Source: Shinella granuli
GTDB lineage: Bacteria > Pseudomonadota > Alphaproteobacteria > Rhizobiales > Rhizobiaceae
Direction: 5' to 3'
NCBI RefSeq assembly: GCF_004341885.1
Contig: NZ_SLVX01000002.1
Span: 518,906-582,905, forward strand
Length of the DNA: 64,000 nucleotides
Part shown: positions 1 through 18,376 of the stretch, piece after piece
Numbering within the stretch: the stretch's first letter is position 1
Layout: the number at the start of each line of letters is the position of its first letter
Made by a program: the position numbers and the translations under genes
Notes under the pieces: model-generated
Told to the model about the DNA's origin: nothing
The model's input: only the letters and a program-made list of their open reading frames with translations
Database searches by the model: none

Positions 1-3250
<3,250 letters not shown>

Positions 3251-3407
3251 GCCCTGATCGGGTGCGCGCCAGAACGTGGCGCGCACCGTTTCCGCTCCCG
3301 CCGGTCGGCGAGGGGCGGCTCATCCGTTTCGAGCAGCCTTGCGGCACCCGGGTATCGCCGCAATTGGTTGCTAAGCAGAGGGCCATTGGCCCACGAAGGA
3401 GATAGGC

Positions 3408-7619
<4,212 letters not shown>

Positions 7620-7641
7620 GGCTGGATCACGTGAAAAATGT

Positions 7642-7671
7642 AAAACGCCGGGCGATGAGCCCGGCGTTTTC
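7642..7671. terminator. Bidirectional intrinsic terminator between rpoC and the luxR-type gene
   Basis: The arms AAAACGCCGGGC and GCCCGGCGTTTT form a 12-bp perfect stem around a GATGA loop. T-runs are present on both strands. It sits between the convergent ends of rpoC and the downstream regulator and can serve both. Confidence 0.9.
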
Positions 7672-7680
7672 GTTTCAGCG

Positions 7681-8820
7681 TCATCCGCTGTGGAAGCGGA
7701 CAAGCAGGACGCAGAGTTCCGATTGCTTTGCTGTTCCCGTCTTCTGGAAAACCTGCTTCAGCCGCTGCCGTGCCGTCTCGAAGGTGATGCCGAGGCCGGT
7801 TGCCGCGTCGGTGAGCGACAGGCCACCACCCAGCGCCGCCGCAAGCCGCGTCTCGGCGGGCGTCAGGCGGAAGAGGCGGGCAAACTCCGCGAGATCGCTG
7901 GAGGGTGGCGGAGCTGAGAGGTTGGTCAGCCGCAGCAGGATTTGTGGGCGCGGGGCCAGGAGTCGCTGGACGGGATCCGCGGGCAGCCGGATCAGCGACA
8001 GCAACCACTTGCTGCTGCCGTCATCCCAGCCGATGCGACATGCTTCGCTGAGCGGGGAGGAGGTCAGTACTCTGACCCGATGGGCAACCCGTTCCGACAG
8101 GGCCTTGTCGCGAAAGCGCAATCGCCCGTGCCGCGAGCCGGCAAGGGCATCCTGCCGCAGCAGGCCCGCCGCCTCGGTATTGGCTTCGATGATGCGCATG
8201 GAATGGTCGACGACCAGCGCCGGCCCCTCGCCATGGCCAACGAGCGCCGCCCGTGCGGCCACGTCGCCTCCGGTTCGTTGCAGGGTGCGGGATATGCGGA
8301 TCGCTCGTTCGAGCGGACCGCGAAGCCGCGTCAGGATTTCGGTGGAGGCTTCGGCATAGTGCGCGATATGGCTTTCCGGTGCCTGCATCGGGAGGTAGAT
8401 CGTATCGGTCGGGCTTGCATCCAGTTTTAAGCCGATACCCGCGGTGCATTTCTCGGCCCTGAGCAGCCAGTCGTTGTAAAATTCAGTACTGCGGATGTTC
8501 TTGACAGGGAACATGGTTTCGGAGCTGAGGATTTCACCGCTTTTCAATGCCGTCCAGCGCTGCTGGTAAGGGTTGATAAAGGCATAGTACTCTGAATAGC
8601 TAGCAATCAGTGATGGATCGATGTTCCAGGAGACGGCGTGGTTCACGCGGCCATGCAGGAAATCCTGATTGACCAGCGCGAAGTAGGCGTTTGGAAATTC
8701 GGCGTTGAGAAGGCGGAGCGCCAGTTCCCATGGTTCCGCGCCAATGGCGGCAAGCTCCAGCGCTTCGCCGACCTCCGTCGCCACGGTCGCAATCCTGTGT
8801 TCGTCGAAAGCCTCTCCCAA
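7681..8820 (-). CDS. LuxR-family transcriptional regulator
   Basis: Probable DNA-binding regulator of about 379 residues. The last ~65 residues are a GerE/LuxR helix-turn-helix (LTPAETRLAAALGGG ... TFETARQRLKQVF). The preceding ~300 residues are a sensing region that includes a PAS-like segment (ALVVDHSMRIIEANTEAAG). I chose the TTG at 8820 because GGAG lies 7 nt upstream of it; a longer open frame runs upstream but has no ribosome-binding site. The gene is divergent from the RTX-type secreted protein at 9150, so control of that gene is plausible but not shown. The ligand is unknown. Confidence 0.75.
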   Translation of the reverse strand: MGEAFDEHRIATVATEVGEALELAAIGAEPWELALRLLNAEFPNAYFALVNQDFLHGRVNHAVSWNIDPSLIASYSEYYAFINPYQQRWTALKSGEILSSETMFPVKNIRSTEFYNDWLLRAEKCTAGIGLKLDASPTDTIYLPMQAPESHIAHYAEASTEILTRLRGPLERAIRISRTLQRTGGDVAARAALVGHGEGPALVVDHSMRIIEANTEAAGLLRQDALAGSRHGRLRFRDKALSERVAHRVRVLTSSPLSEACRIGWDDGSSKWLLSLIRLPADPVQRLLAPRPQILLRLTNLSAPPPSSDLAEFARLFRLTPAETRLAAALGGGLSLTDAATGLGITFETARQRLKQVFQKTGTAKQSELCVLLVRFHSG

Positions 8821-9149
8821 TCGGTTTCTCCGCCCTCGTCCGGCTGCTCTTTCTATCAAGGGTAGCTTATTCACGCAGAAGGTCAATTTTGAGATGGCGC
8901 GCAACTCCCAAATGGGGGTCGCGGTACCCACCCGTTTTGTTCCATGTTGGATTGAAGGACGGAGAACGACCGAGGGGTGGTCGATCCTTGCGGCCCATGG
9001 TGCACGGCAACCCTCGGGTTGCGTTGCACGCAGGACCGTTGGACATTCGGTGCATGCCCGCCCGGCTGTGGCCGGGACCACGCGCTTTCTCCATCCTCAA
9101 GGCGAAGCATCGACGGCGCCGAAGCCTGTCGGCTGGAAGGAGAAAAGGC
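8821..9149. other. Intergenic region between divergent regulator and RTX gene
   Basis: This 329-bp stretch has no convincing gene. It must hold the promoters of both flanking genes. It contains a long stem-loop at 9000-9029: a 7-bp GCAACCC/GGGTTGC stem, a 2x2 internal loop, then a 5-bp GTGCA/TGCAC stem. No T-run follows, so it is more likely a leader structure or binding site than a terminator. Confidence 0.5.
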
Positions 9150-10619
9150 ATGGCAAACATCACATTCGGCAAGGCCCTCACGGACTGGGGGTGGCTGGAA
9201 GATTTCTACGATATGAAAACGCTGAAACTGGTCTCGAAGACGGCCACCAAGGCCGTTTTTCGCGATGGTGATGGCGATCAGATCGTTCTCACCGGCAAGG
9301 GACTCACATTCAAGGGCGACCTTGCGACGAAGGGGACGGTGACGGGCGCCGACTTCATCGCCGGCTCCGGCGACAAGTACCTGACCTTCACCAAGGGAGA
9401 CTTCGAGGCCAAGGAGCTTCTCCTCGAAATCGTGAAGAACAAGGATTTTTATGGCCTTCTTTCGGACCTGACGGCGGGCGACGATGTCATCACCGGTGGC
9501 GGCAGCGGTGATGACATCATCATCGGGAAAAATGCCGGCGATGACCGCATCCTCGGTGGCGGTGGCGACGATTTCATCAAGGGCTCGGCCGGCGACAACT
9601 ACATGGACGGCGGCAAGGGCTGGGATGATCTAAGCTACGAAGAGACCTACTACGACAAGGGCAATGCCAAAAAAGGCATCGTTCTCGATGCGACCAAGGG
9701 GACCGTCCAGAACAGCTGGGGCGGAACCGACAAAATCAAGAATTTCGAGGGATATCGCGGCTCCCACAATAGCGACAAGTTCATCGGAGCCAGCAAGGAC
9801 GAATCGTTCATGGGCTTTGCCGGCAAGGACGACATCGACGGCGGCAAGGGTTTCGATGAGGTCTATTATCACAGAGACCAGAAATTCGGAGGGAAGAAAG
9901 GCATCGTCGTCGATCTGGAAAAGGGGACGATCAAGGACGGTTTTGGCAGCACGGATACGGTGAAGAATATCGAAGCCGTCTTCGGCACATTCTTCAACGA
10001 CAAGTTCAAAGGCGACGCGAAGGATAATCACTTCCGAGGCCTCAGCGGCAAGGACAGTTTCGACGGCGGCAAGGGATCCGATACGATCAATTTCCACTTC
10101 TGGGATGATCTCGGCCAGAAGGGTGCTGTCGTCGATCTGCGCAAGACGACCAACAACATCCTGAACGACGGTTTCGGCAACAGGGAAACGGCCAAGAACA
10201 TCGAAAACCTTGAAGGCTCGGATTTCGCCGACGACTTCACGTTGGGCAAGGCCGACGGCTATGTCGATGGTCGTGGCGGTGACGATCGGCTGGTTGCGGG
10301 GGCGGGAGAGAACTGGATGCGCGGCGGGGACGGCGCGGATATGTTCGTCTTCCTTTCCGCCAAGCACTCAACCGCCTTGAAGAACGATATCATCAGCGAC
10401 TTCAACCGCAAGGAAGGGGATCGGATCGACGTCTCGAAGGTCGCCGATTTCGACTTCATCGGCAAAAAGGGCTTCACCGGCGCCGGAAACGAACTGAACT
10501 ATGCCGTCAAGAAGGGGGAAACGTTCATTTCAGGCGATATAGACGGCGACAAAAAGGCTGATTTCGTCGTCAAGCTCGATGGCAAACATACGCTTGTCGA
10601 GGGTGATTTCATCCTTTGA
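9150..10619 (+). CDS. RTX-type (haemolysin-like calcium-binding repeat) secreted protein
   Basis: The protein has 489 residues and is very acidic and Gly/Asp rich, with no cleaved signal peptide, as expected for type I secretion. Glycine-rich beta-roll nonapeptides are visible (GGGSGDDIIIG, GGGGDDFIKG, RGGDGADMFVF), the usual calcium-binding elements. Between them are three copies of a roughly 75-residue unit starting KGIVLDATKGT, KGIVVDLEKGT and KGAVVDLRKTT. The C-terminus (DIISDFNRKEGDRIDVS) matches the end common to many type I substrates. ATG 9150 follows GGAAGGAG. No ABC transporter or membrane-fusion gene is adjacent, so the exporter must be elsewhere. Its function is unknown; adhesion, nodulation-type or biofilm roles are possible. 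Confidence 0.8.
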   Translation: MANITFGKALTDWGWLEDFYDMKTLKLVSKTATKAVFRDGDGDQIVLTGKGLTFKGDLATKGTVTGADFIAGSGDKYLTFTKGDFEAKELLLEIVKNKDFYGLLSDLTAGDDVITGGGSGDDIIIGKNAGDDRILGGGGDDFIKGSAGDNYMDGGKGWDDLSYEETYYDKGNAKKGIVLDATKGTVQNSWGGTDKIKNFEGYRGSHNSDKFIGASKDESFMGFAGKDDIDGGKGFDEVYYHRDQKFGGKKGIVVDLEKGTIKDGFGSTDTVKNIEAVFGTFFNDKFKGDAKDNHFRGLSGKDSFDGGKGSDTINFHFWDDLGQKGAVVDLRKTTNNILNDGFGNRETAKNIENLEGSDFADDFTLGKADGYVDGRGGDDRLVAGAGENWMRGGDGADMFVFLSAKHSTALKNDIISDFNRKEGDRIDVSKVADFDFIGKKGFTGAGNELNYAVKKGETFISGDIDGDKKADFVVKLDGKHTLVEGDFIL

Positions 10620-10719
10620 CGATCCGGCCGCATCGACCAGCACGATGCTGATGGAACCTTGGCCGGCGGCGAGGACGCTGATGCCGAGTAAAAAGCTGCC
10701 ACTTTTGACGATTGAAAAG

Positions 10720-10752
10720 GCCGCCCGAAATATTTCGGGCGGCTTTTTGTTT
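10720..10752 (+). terminator. Intrinsic terminator after the RTX gene
   Basis: GCCGCCCGAAA and TTTCGGGCGGC pair perfectly around two bases and are followed by TTTTTGTTT. It lies 100 bp after the RTX stop codon. Confidence 0.9.
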
Positions 10753-10818
10753 ATGCGCAAGGACAGGGCAGGGCGGCTTGATCTGGCGCAAGTGGCAAGA
10801 TTGGAGCGGTTCTAAAGT

Positions 10819-10842
10819 CCATTCGTACCCAACGAATGGAGG
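10819..10842 (+). promoter_or_regulatory. Hairpin covering the ribosome-binding site of the cytochrome c peroxidase gene
   Basis: CCATTCGT (10819-10826) and ACGAATGG (10832-10839) form a perfect 8-bp stem with loop ACCCA. The 3' arm runs into the GGAGG Shine-Dalgarno (10838-10842) of the next gene. It could be a translational switch or, as DNA, a palindromic operator. Confidence 0.5.
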
Positions 10843-10847
10843 TAGCC

Positions 10848-11897
10848 ATGAAAATCCTGCTGGCGACGGTCACCGCATCGGTCATTGCGACCGCGGCCCT
10901 TGCCGCCGATCCGGTTCCGGCCGATCTGCGCGCGACGGCGCTCGACATCTTCAAGCCCTTGCCGTCGACCTATCCGGCGGTCAGCGACAATCCGATCACG
11001 CCGGAGAAGATCGATCTCGGCAAGGCGCTGTTCTTCGATCCACGGCTTTCGGCCTCGGGCGTCTTCTCGTGCAATTCCTGTCACAACCTGGCGACGGGCG
11101 GCGACGACAACCTGGAAACCTCGATCGGCCATGGCTGGCAGAAGGGACCGCGCAACTCGCCGACGGCGCTGAATGCCGTCTTCAACGAGGCCCAGTTCTG
11201 GGACGGGCGCGCGGAAGACCTGAAGGCGCAGGCGAAGGGGCCGATCCAGGCGGGCGTCGAGATGGCCAATACGCCCAACCAGGTCGTCGCGACGCTGAAG
11301 TCGATGCCGAAATATGTCGAGTGGTTCACCGCGGCCTTCCCGGGCGAAGCCGACCCGGTGACCTTCGACAACATGGCCAAGGCCATCGAGGCCTTCGAGG
11401 CGACCCTGATCACGCCGGCCGCCTTCGACGCCTATCTCAACGGCGACGAGGGTGCGATGACGGTGGAGCAGAAAGAGGGGCTTGCGCTCTTCATCGACAA
11501 GGGCTGCGCGTCGTGTCACAGCGGCATCAATCTCGGCGGCAACGGCTATTACCCGTTCGGCCTCATCGAGAAGCCCGGCGCCGAGGTGCTGCCGGAGAAC
11601 GACAAGGGCCGCTTTGCCGTGACGGCGACGGCGGACGATTCCTATGTCTTCCGCGCCGCGCCGCTGCGCAACGTCACGCTGACCGCGCCGTATTTCCACT
11701 CGGGCAAGGTGTGGAACCTGAAGCAGGCCGTCGCGATCATGGGCACCTCGCAGCTCGGCGAGGACCTGGCGGATGCCGACGTGGACCGGATCGTCGCCTT
11801 CCTCGGCACGCTGGAAGGCCGGATGCCCGACGTGGTCTATCCGGTGCTGCCGGCAGAGACGGATGACACGCCCCTGCCGAGCGGCGAAATCAAGTAA
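10848..11897 (+). CDS. Di-haem cytochrome c peroxidase
   Basis: Periplasmic enzyme that reduces hydrogen peroxide with electrons from c-type cytochromes. It has 349 residues: a cleavable signal peptide (ending ATAALAADP), then two haem-attachment CXXCH motifs, CNSCH in the N-terminal half and CASCH in the C-terminal half, as in the CcpA/MauG superfamily. I chose ATG 10848 because GGAGG is 5 nt upstream and the signal peptide then starts MKILLATV; an in-frame ATG at 10836 lacks a site. The MauG-type axial ligand pattern cannot be judged by eye, so a MauG-like role is the alternative. Confidence 0.9.
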   Translation: MKILLATVTASVIATAALAADPVPADLRATALDIFKPLPSTYPAVSDNPITPEKIDLGKALFFDPRLSASGVFSCNSCHNLATGGDDNLETSIGHGWQKGPRNSPTALNAVFNEAQFWDGRAEDLKAQAKGPIQAGVEMANTPNQVVATLKSMPKYVEWFTAAFPGEADPVTFDNMAKAIEAFEATLITPAAFDAYLNGDEGAMTVEQKEGLALFIDKGCASCHSGINLGGNGYYPFGLIEKPGAEVLPENDKGRFAVTATADDSYVFRAAPLRNVTLTAPYFHSGKVWNLKQAVAIMGTSQLGEDLADADVDRIVAFLGTLEGRMPDVVYPVLPAETDDTPLPSGEIK

Positions 11898-11912
11898 GGA
11901 AGCGGGCGGTCA

Positions 11913-12209
11913 TCAGGCAAACCGGATGATCGCCACTTCTCCTTCGAGCGCGCCCTTGTAGGCGGAGGCATGCGGCTCGTCTTCCGGCACGCCCGTCAGG
12001 GTGCCGATCTGGTCCAGGTCGGCTTCCAGGAAGCCTTCCTCGGAGAGCGCATTCAGCGCCTCGCGCACGGCGGTGTCGTCGTCGGGCGCGCGCAGCATGA
12101 CGTGGATGTCGATGCCCTCGTCGCCCTCGCGCTCATAGGCCTTGCCGATGATGATGAAGACCATCGGGTCGTCGAGCGTATTGTTGTCGTTGTCGGCATT
12201 GGCCGCCAT
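11913..12209 (-). CDS. Conserved acidic hypothetical protein (98 aa)
   Basis: Small, strongly acidic, cytoplasmic protein starting MAANADNDNN and containing DDPMVFIIIGKAYEREGDEG. No catalytic motif was recognised. Start ATG 12209 has AGGAG at good distance. It is convergent with the cytochrome c peroxidase gene, with only 15 bp between stops. I do not recognise the family. Confidence 0.75.
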   Translation of the reverse strand: MAANADNDNNTLDDPMVFIIIGKAYEREGDEGIDIHVMLRAPDDDTAVREALNALSEEGFLEADLDQIGTLTGVPEDEPHASAYKGALEGEVAIIRFA

Positions 12210-12483
12210 GGCGGGCTCCTTTCGGGTCGATGATGCCGGTTCTATAAAGGCTAGGGCGGCAAGGCCCAAATGCAAAATCGGCGGGCGCACCAAAAGGTGA
12301 TTCCCAGATACGCTCGCCGCGCACCATCGCGCGCAGTTGATTCCGTCTTCACGCTTCCTTAATGTTCTCCGGCGATGGCTGGTGCAGCCGGTATGCACCC
12401 CGAAAGGGGTAGGGGAGGCCGCCGAAAGCCCTGCTTTTCAGGCAGGCCAGCCATTCCGCCCCAGGATTCTTTCGCCCCGCCCC

Positions 12484-12512
12484 TTGACCTTTTGCCCTTA
12501 AGTCAGTAGACC
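12484..12512 (+). promoter_or_regulatory. Predicted promoter of the str operon
   Basis: TTGACC (-35) and TAGACC (-10) are separated by 17 bp. They lie in the gap upstream of rpsL and imply a transcript start near 12519 and a leader of about 230 nt. Confidence 0.5.
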
Positions 12513-12602
12513 GCACGCCATCAGAGCCTATGTGAGGCTGGCTGGTTCGGAACGACTCGTTCTGAAGTTCGCCTCAAACAGGGCTCGACGCACGTTGAGA
12601 AC

Positions 12603-12689
12603 ATGAATGCTGCACGCATGACGCTGATATGGCGTCCTCTGCCTATGGAGGTCATCCGCAAAAGCGGAGTGGCCTTTTATTGCGCATGA
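12603..12689 (+). CDS. Possible 28-aa leader peptide before rpsL
   Basis: A short frame starts MNAARMTLIWRPLP, continues MEVIRKSGVAFYCA and stops at 12689, 63 bp before rpsL. Its 3' half overlaps a terminator-like hairpin (12650-12681). No strong ribosome-binding site is seen (only GAGAAC). It is listed because the geometry resembles an attenuator; it may be non-coding. Confidence 0.3.
   Translation: MNAARMTLIWRPLPMEVIRKSGVAFYCA
12650..12681 (+). terminator. Terminator-like hairpin in the rpsL leader
   Basis: GGTCATCCGC pairs with GCGGAGTGGCC (one bulged G, one G-U pair) across an AAAA loop and is followed directly by TTTTATT. It is inside the leader downstream of the predicted promoter, so it could act as an attenuator. 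Confidence 0.5.
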
Positions 12690-12752
12690 ACACGCGTGTG
12701 GCCATGTATCCGCCCGCAAGGGTAACGAGACACGATTGCAAGGGATGGTTCT

Positions 12753-13124
12753 ATGCCTACCGTAAACCAGTTGATCCGCAAGCCGCGCCAGGCGTCGGTA
12801 AAGCGCAACAAGGTTCCTGCTCTGCAGGAAAACCCCCAGAAGCGCGGCGTATGCACCCGCGTCTATACGACGACCCCGAAGAAGCCGAACTCGGCTCTGC
12901 GTAAGGTCGCCAAGATCCGCCTGACCAATGGCTTCGAAGTCATCGGCTACATCCCGGGCGAAGGTCACAACCTGCAGGAACACTCCGTCGTCATGATCCG
13001 TGGCGGCCGCGTGAAGGACCTTCCGGGTGTGCGCTACCACATCATCCGCGGCGTTCTCGACACCCAGGGCGTCAAGAACCGCAAGCAGCGCCGCTCCAAG
13101 TACGGCGCGAAGCGTCCGAAATAA
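12753..13124 (+). CDS. rpsL: 30S ribosomal protein S12
   Basis: S12 sits at the decoding centre and controls translational accuracy. The 123-residue length is standard. The streptomycin positions are wild type: lysine in [12 protein letters not shown] (Lys43) and in [14 protein letters not shown] (Lys88), so target-based streptomycin resistance is not expected. It is the first gene of the str operon; rpsG follows 55 bp later. Confidence 0.99.
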   Translation: MPTVNQLIRKPRQASVKRNKVPALQENPQKRGVCTRVYTTTPKKPNSALRKVAKIRLTNGFEVIGYIPGEGHNLQEHSVVMIRGGRVKDLPGVRYHIIRGVLDTQGVKNRKQRRSKYGAKRPK

Positions 13125-13164
13125 TACAGTAACCGGCGCCATTTCGCTGGTCAGACCCTTTTAA

Positions 13165-13650
<486 letters not shown>

Positions 13651-13682
13651 CCGAAACTAGACGTCTCGAAAGGAGTCCGTTA

Positions 13683-15782
13683 ATGGCTCGCGAATACAAA
13701 ATCGAAGACTACCGAAATTTCGGTATCATGGCGCATATCGACGCCGGCAAGACGACGACGACCGAGCGCATCCTCTACTACACCGGCAAGTCCCACAAGA
13801 TCGGCGAAGTCCATGACGGCGCCGCCACGATGGACTGGATGGAGCAGGAGCAGGAACGCGGCATCACGATCACGTCGGCCGCCACGACGACCTTCTGGAA
13901 GGGCCGTGACGGCAAGACCCGCCGCTTCAACATCATCGACACCCCCGGCCACGTCGACTTCACCATCGAAGTCGAGCGTTCGCTGCGCGTTCTCGACGGT
14001 GCGATCGCCCTTCTCGACGCCAACGCAGGCGTAGAGCCGCAGACGGAAACCGTCTGGCGCCAGGCCGAGAAGTACAACGTTCCGCGCATGATCTTCTGCA
14101 ACAAGATGGACAAGACCGGCGCGGACTTCTACCGCTCGGTGTCCATGATCAAGTCGCGCCTCGGTGCGACCGCCGTCGTCATGCAGTTGCCGATCGGCGC
14201 TGAAAGCGACTTCAAGGGCGTCGTCGACCTGATCGAGATGAACGCCCTCGTCTGGCGCGATGAATCGCTCGGCGCCCAGTGGGACGTCGTCGAGATCCCG
14301 GAAGACATGAAGGAAAAGGCCGAGGAGTACCGCGAGAAGCTCATCGAGACCGTCGTCGAGATCGACGAGGCCGCGATGGAAGCCTATCTCGAAGGCAACT
14401 ACCCGGACAACGACAAGATCCGCGAACTCGTTCGCCGCGGCACCATCGACGTGAAGTTCCACCCGATGTTCTGCGGTACTGCGTTCAAGAACAAGGGCGT
14501 TCAGCCGCTGCTCGACGCCGTCGTCGACTACCTGCCGTCCCCGGCGGACATCCCGGCGATCAAGGGTATCGACGTGAAGACGGAAGCCGAGATCGAGCGT
14601 CACGCCGATGACGCCGAGCCGCTCTCCATGCTCGCCTTCAAGATCATGAACGACCCCTTCGTCGGTTCGCTCACCTTCGCCCGCATCTATTCCGGCAAGC
14701 TCGAAAAGGGCACGTCGGTCATGAACACGGTCAAGGAAAAGCGCGAGCGCGTCGGCCGCATGCTGCAGATGCACTCCAACTCGCGTGAAGACATTGAAGA
14801 AGCCTTCGCGGGCGACATCGTCGCTCTCGCCGGCCTCAAGGACACGACGACGGGCGACACGCTCTGCGATCCCCTGAAGCCGGTCATCCTCGAGCGCATG
14901 GAATTCCCCGAGCCGGTCATCCAGATCGCGATCGAGCCGAAGACCAAGAACGACCAGGAAAAGATGGGCCTCGCGCTCAATCGCCTCGCCGCCGAAGACC
15001 CGTCCTTCCGCGTCAAGACCGACGAGGAATCCGGCCAGACGATCATCGCGGGCATGGGTGAACTTCACCTCGACATCATCGTCGACCGCATGCGTCGCGA
15101 GTTCAAGGTCGAAGCCAATGTCGGCGCCCCCCAGGTCGCCTACCGCGAGACGATCACGCGCAAGACCGAAAAGGACTACACGCACAAGAAGCAGACCGGT
15201 GGTACCGGCCAGTTCGCCCGCGTGAAGCTCGTGTTCGAACCGAACCCGGATGGCGAAGATTTCCTCTTCGAATCCAAGATCGTCGGCGGTGCTGTTCCGA
15301 AGGAATACATCCCGGGCGTCCAGAAGGGTATCGAAAGCGTTCTGTCCTCGGGTCCGCTCGCGGGCTTCCCGATGCTCGGCGTCAAGGCGACGCTCATCGA
15401 CGGCGCTTTCCACGACGTCGACTCCTCGGTCCTCGCCTTCGAAATCGCATCGCGTGCCTGCTTCCGTGAAGCATCCCGTGAAGCCGGCGCCCAGTTGCTG
15501 GAACCGATGATGAAGGTCGAAGTCGTGACGCCGGAAGACTATGTCGGCGACGTCATCGGCGACCTGAACTCCCGCCGTGGCCAGATCCAGGGCCAGGAAT
15601 CGCGCGGCGTCGCCGTGGTGATCTCCGCCAACGTGCCGCTGGCCAACATGTTCAAGTACGTGGACAACCTGCGCTCGATGTCGCAGGGCCGCGCCCAGTA
15701 CTCGATGGTCTTCGACCACTATGCGCCGGTTCCCTCGAACGTCGCGCAGGAAATCCAGGCAAAGTACTCCGGTCAGAAGTGA
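13683..15782 (+). CDS. fusA: Elongation factor G
   Basis: Translocation GTPase, 699 residues. GTP-binding motifs are present: [10 protein letters not shown] (P-loop), DTPGHVDF (G3) and NKMD (G4). The five-domain length is normal and there is no sign of a second-copy variant. It is co-transcribed with rpsG and tuf. Confidence 0.99.
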   Translation: MAREYKIEDYRNFGIMAHIDAGKTTTTERILYYTGKSHKIGEVHDGAATMDWMEQEQERGITITSAATTTFWKGRDGKTRRFNIIDTPGHVDFTIEVERSLRVLDGAIALLDANAGVEPQTETVWRQAEKYNVPRMIFCNKMDKTGADFYRSVSMIKSRLGATAVVMQLPIGAESDFKGVVDLIEMNALVWRDESLGAQWDVVEIPEDMKEKAEEYREKLIETVVEIDEAAMEAYLEGNYPDNDKIRELVRRGTIDVKFHPMFCGTAFKNKGVQPLLDAVVDYLPSPADIPAIKGIDVKTEAEIERHADDAEPLSMLAFKIMNDPFVGSLTFARIYSGKLEKGTSVMNTVKEKRERVGRMLQMHSNSREDIEEAFAGDIVALAGLKDTTTGDTLCDPLKPVILERMEFPEPVIQIAIEPKTKNDQEKMGLALNRLAAEDPSFRVKTDEESGQTIIAGMGELHLDIIVDRMRREFKVEANVGAPQVAYRETITRKTEKDYTHKKQTGGTGQFARVKLVFEPNPDGEDFLFESKIVGGAVPKEYIPGVQKGIESVLSSGPLAGFPMLGVKATLIDGAFHDVDSSVLAFEIASRACFREASREAGAQLLEPMMKVEVVTPEDYVGDVIGDLNSRRGQIQGQESRGVAVVISANVPLANMFKYVDNLRSMSQGRAQYSMVFDHYAPVPSNVAQEIQAKYSGQK

Positions 15783-15847
15783 CCGGGGTGCGCCCCCAAA
15801 CATTCGTATGAATTTCCCTTTGCGGGATCAGGAACGGAGAGCCGGAA

Positions 15848-17023
<1,176 letters not shown>

Positions 17024-17054
17024 GACGTAAGGCCTGAGGCCGCTGAAATAGGAA

Positions 17055-17076
17055 GGGCAGGGTTCCGATCCTGCCC
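17055..17076 (+). terminator. Stem-loop after tuf (weak terminator or processing site)
   Basis: GGGCAGG and CCTGCCC flank an 8-nt loop 31 bp after the tuf stop. The downstream T-run is poor (GGTCTTTG), so termination would be partial. It separates the str genes from rpsJ. Confidence 0.45.
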
Positions 17077-17213
17077 CTCCGGTCTTTGAAAATTTAGCGG
17101 ACTGGCCTTTCGGCAATTGTGTTTTCGTGTGCGTTCCTTTATGGGAACCGCCAGAATCAAAAAGCGCGCTTTCCCAAGAGAATCGCGCGGATAACGAACT
17201 AAGGAAAAGTCGT

Positions 17214-17522
17214 ATGAACGGCCAGAACATCCGCATCCGCCTCAAGGCGTTTGACCACCGGATCCTTGATGCCTCCACGCGTGAGATCGTGTCGACGGCA
17301 AAGCGCACCGGCGCAAGCGTCCGCGGTCCCGTTCCGCTCCCGACCCGTATTGAAAAGTTCACGGTCAACCGCTCGCCCCACGTCGACAAGAAGAGCCGTG
17401 AGCAGTTCGAGATGCGCACCCACAAGCGCCTGCTCGACATCGTAGATCCGACGCCGCAGACCGTTGACGCTCTCATGAAGCTCGACCTTGCGGCCGGTGT
17501 AGACGTAGAGATCAAGCTCTAA
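17214..17522 (+). CDS. rpsJ: 30S ribosomal protein S10
   Basis: S10 has 102 residues, starts [16 protein letters not shown] and has the conserved [16 protein letters not shown] loop. In other bacteria it also pairs with NusB in antitermination. ATG 17214 follows AAGGAAAAG; the frame is open further upstream but has no homologous sequence there. It is the first gene of the S10 cluster. Confidence 0.98.
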
Positions 17523-17680
17523 GTCCGGCGCAAGCCGAAATAACAAGGAAGGTACGTGGCGTAAGCCGACGTCTTCTGAAAACGGGAAACCCGACGGCGA
17601 AGAAGCCCGAGTGGAATCCTTAAACCAAGAGGCATGACGGGACGTCACGCTCCCGCCAGGACTTCTAAGAGGATTGAACC

Positions 17681-18364
17681 ATGCGTTCAGGTGTGATTGC
17701 ACAGAAAGTAGGGATGACTCGCGTCTATAATGACGCAGGTGAGCACATCCCTGTAACAGTATTGCGACTGGACAACGTCCAGGTCGTTGCCCAGCGCACG
17801 CAGGACAAGAACGGCTACACGGCCGTCCAGCTCGGCGCCGGCTCTTCCAAGGTGAAGAACACGGCAAAGGCACTGCGCGGCCAGTTCGCCGCCGCAAGCG
17901 TCGAGCCGAAGGCCAAGCTCGTCGAGTTCCGCGTTTCGGAAGACAACCTCATCGAGATCGGTGCGGAACTGACCGCCAGCCATTTCGTCGCGGGCCAGCT
18001 CGTCGACGTCACCGGCACCACGATCGGTAAGGGTTTCGCCGGTGCCATGAAGCGCCACAACTTCGGCGGTCTTCGTGCAACGCACGGCGTCTCCGTCTCG
18101 CACCGCTCGCACGGTTCGACCGGTAACAACCAGGACCCGGGCAAGGTCTGGAAGGGCAAGCGCATGGCCGGCCACATGGGCCAGACGCGCGTCACCACCC
18201 AGAACCTCGAAGTCGTCTCCACCGACGAAGAGCGCGGTCTCATCCTCGTCAAGGGCGCAGTCCCGGGCTCCAAGGGCGCCTGGATCGTCGTTCGTGACGC
18301 CGTCAAGTCCGGCACCCCGTCCGACGCGCCGCGTCCGGCCGCCGTGCGCGCCGCAGCCAAGTAA
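17681..18364 (+). CDS. rplC: 50S ribosomal protein L3
   Basis: L3 reaches the peptidyl-transferase centre and nucleates 50S assembly. It has 227 residues, starting [20 protein letters not shown], with the central loop [20 protein letters not shown]. It has a ~15-residue Ala/Pro tail typical of alphaproteobacteria. A 158-bp gap separates it from rpsJ. Confidence 0.98.
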   Translation: MRSGVIAQKVGMTRVYNDAGEHIPVTVLRLDNVQVVAQRTQDKNGYTAVQLGAGSSKVKNTAKALRGQFAAASVEPKAKLVEFRVSEDNLIEIGAELTASHFVAGQLVDVTGTTIGKGFAGAMKRHNFGGLRATHGVSVSHRSHGSTGNNQDPGKVWKGKRMAGHMGQTRVTTQNLEVVSTDEERGLILVKGAVPGSKGAWIVVRDAVKSGTPSDAPRPAAVRAAAK

Positions 18365-18376
18365 GGGAGCCTGATC

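Larger units (their letters stand above)
12210..12752. other. Long leader region of the str operon
   Basis: This 543-bp gap has no large gene. It holds the promoter of the left-facing 98-aa gene, short GC-rich hairpins (ACCCCGAAAGGGGT near 12396), the predicted rpsL promoter, and a ~230-nt transcribed leader with a 28-codon open frame and a terminator-like hairpin. These last items are listed separately. Confidence 0.6.

Noticed and set aside
8730..9149. N-terminal extension of the RTX protein in an open frame from 8730
   Set aside because: The extension is Arg/Pro-rich, overlaps the regulator gene antisense, and a strong GGAAGGAG directly precedes ATG 9150.
13680..15803. A 707-codon open frame antisense to fusA (and similar ones opposite tuf, secY and rpoA)
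   Set aside because: Each is exactly opposite a highly biased essential gene and has no recognisable product.
17055..17076. A complete intrinsic terminator after tuf
   Set aside because: The stem is good but the T-run is poor, so it is listed only as a stem-loop with weak terminator status.
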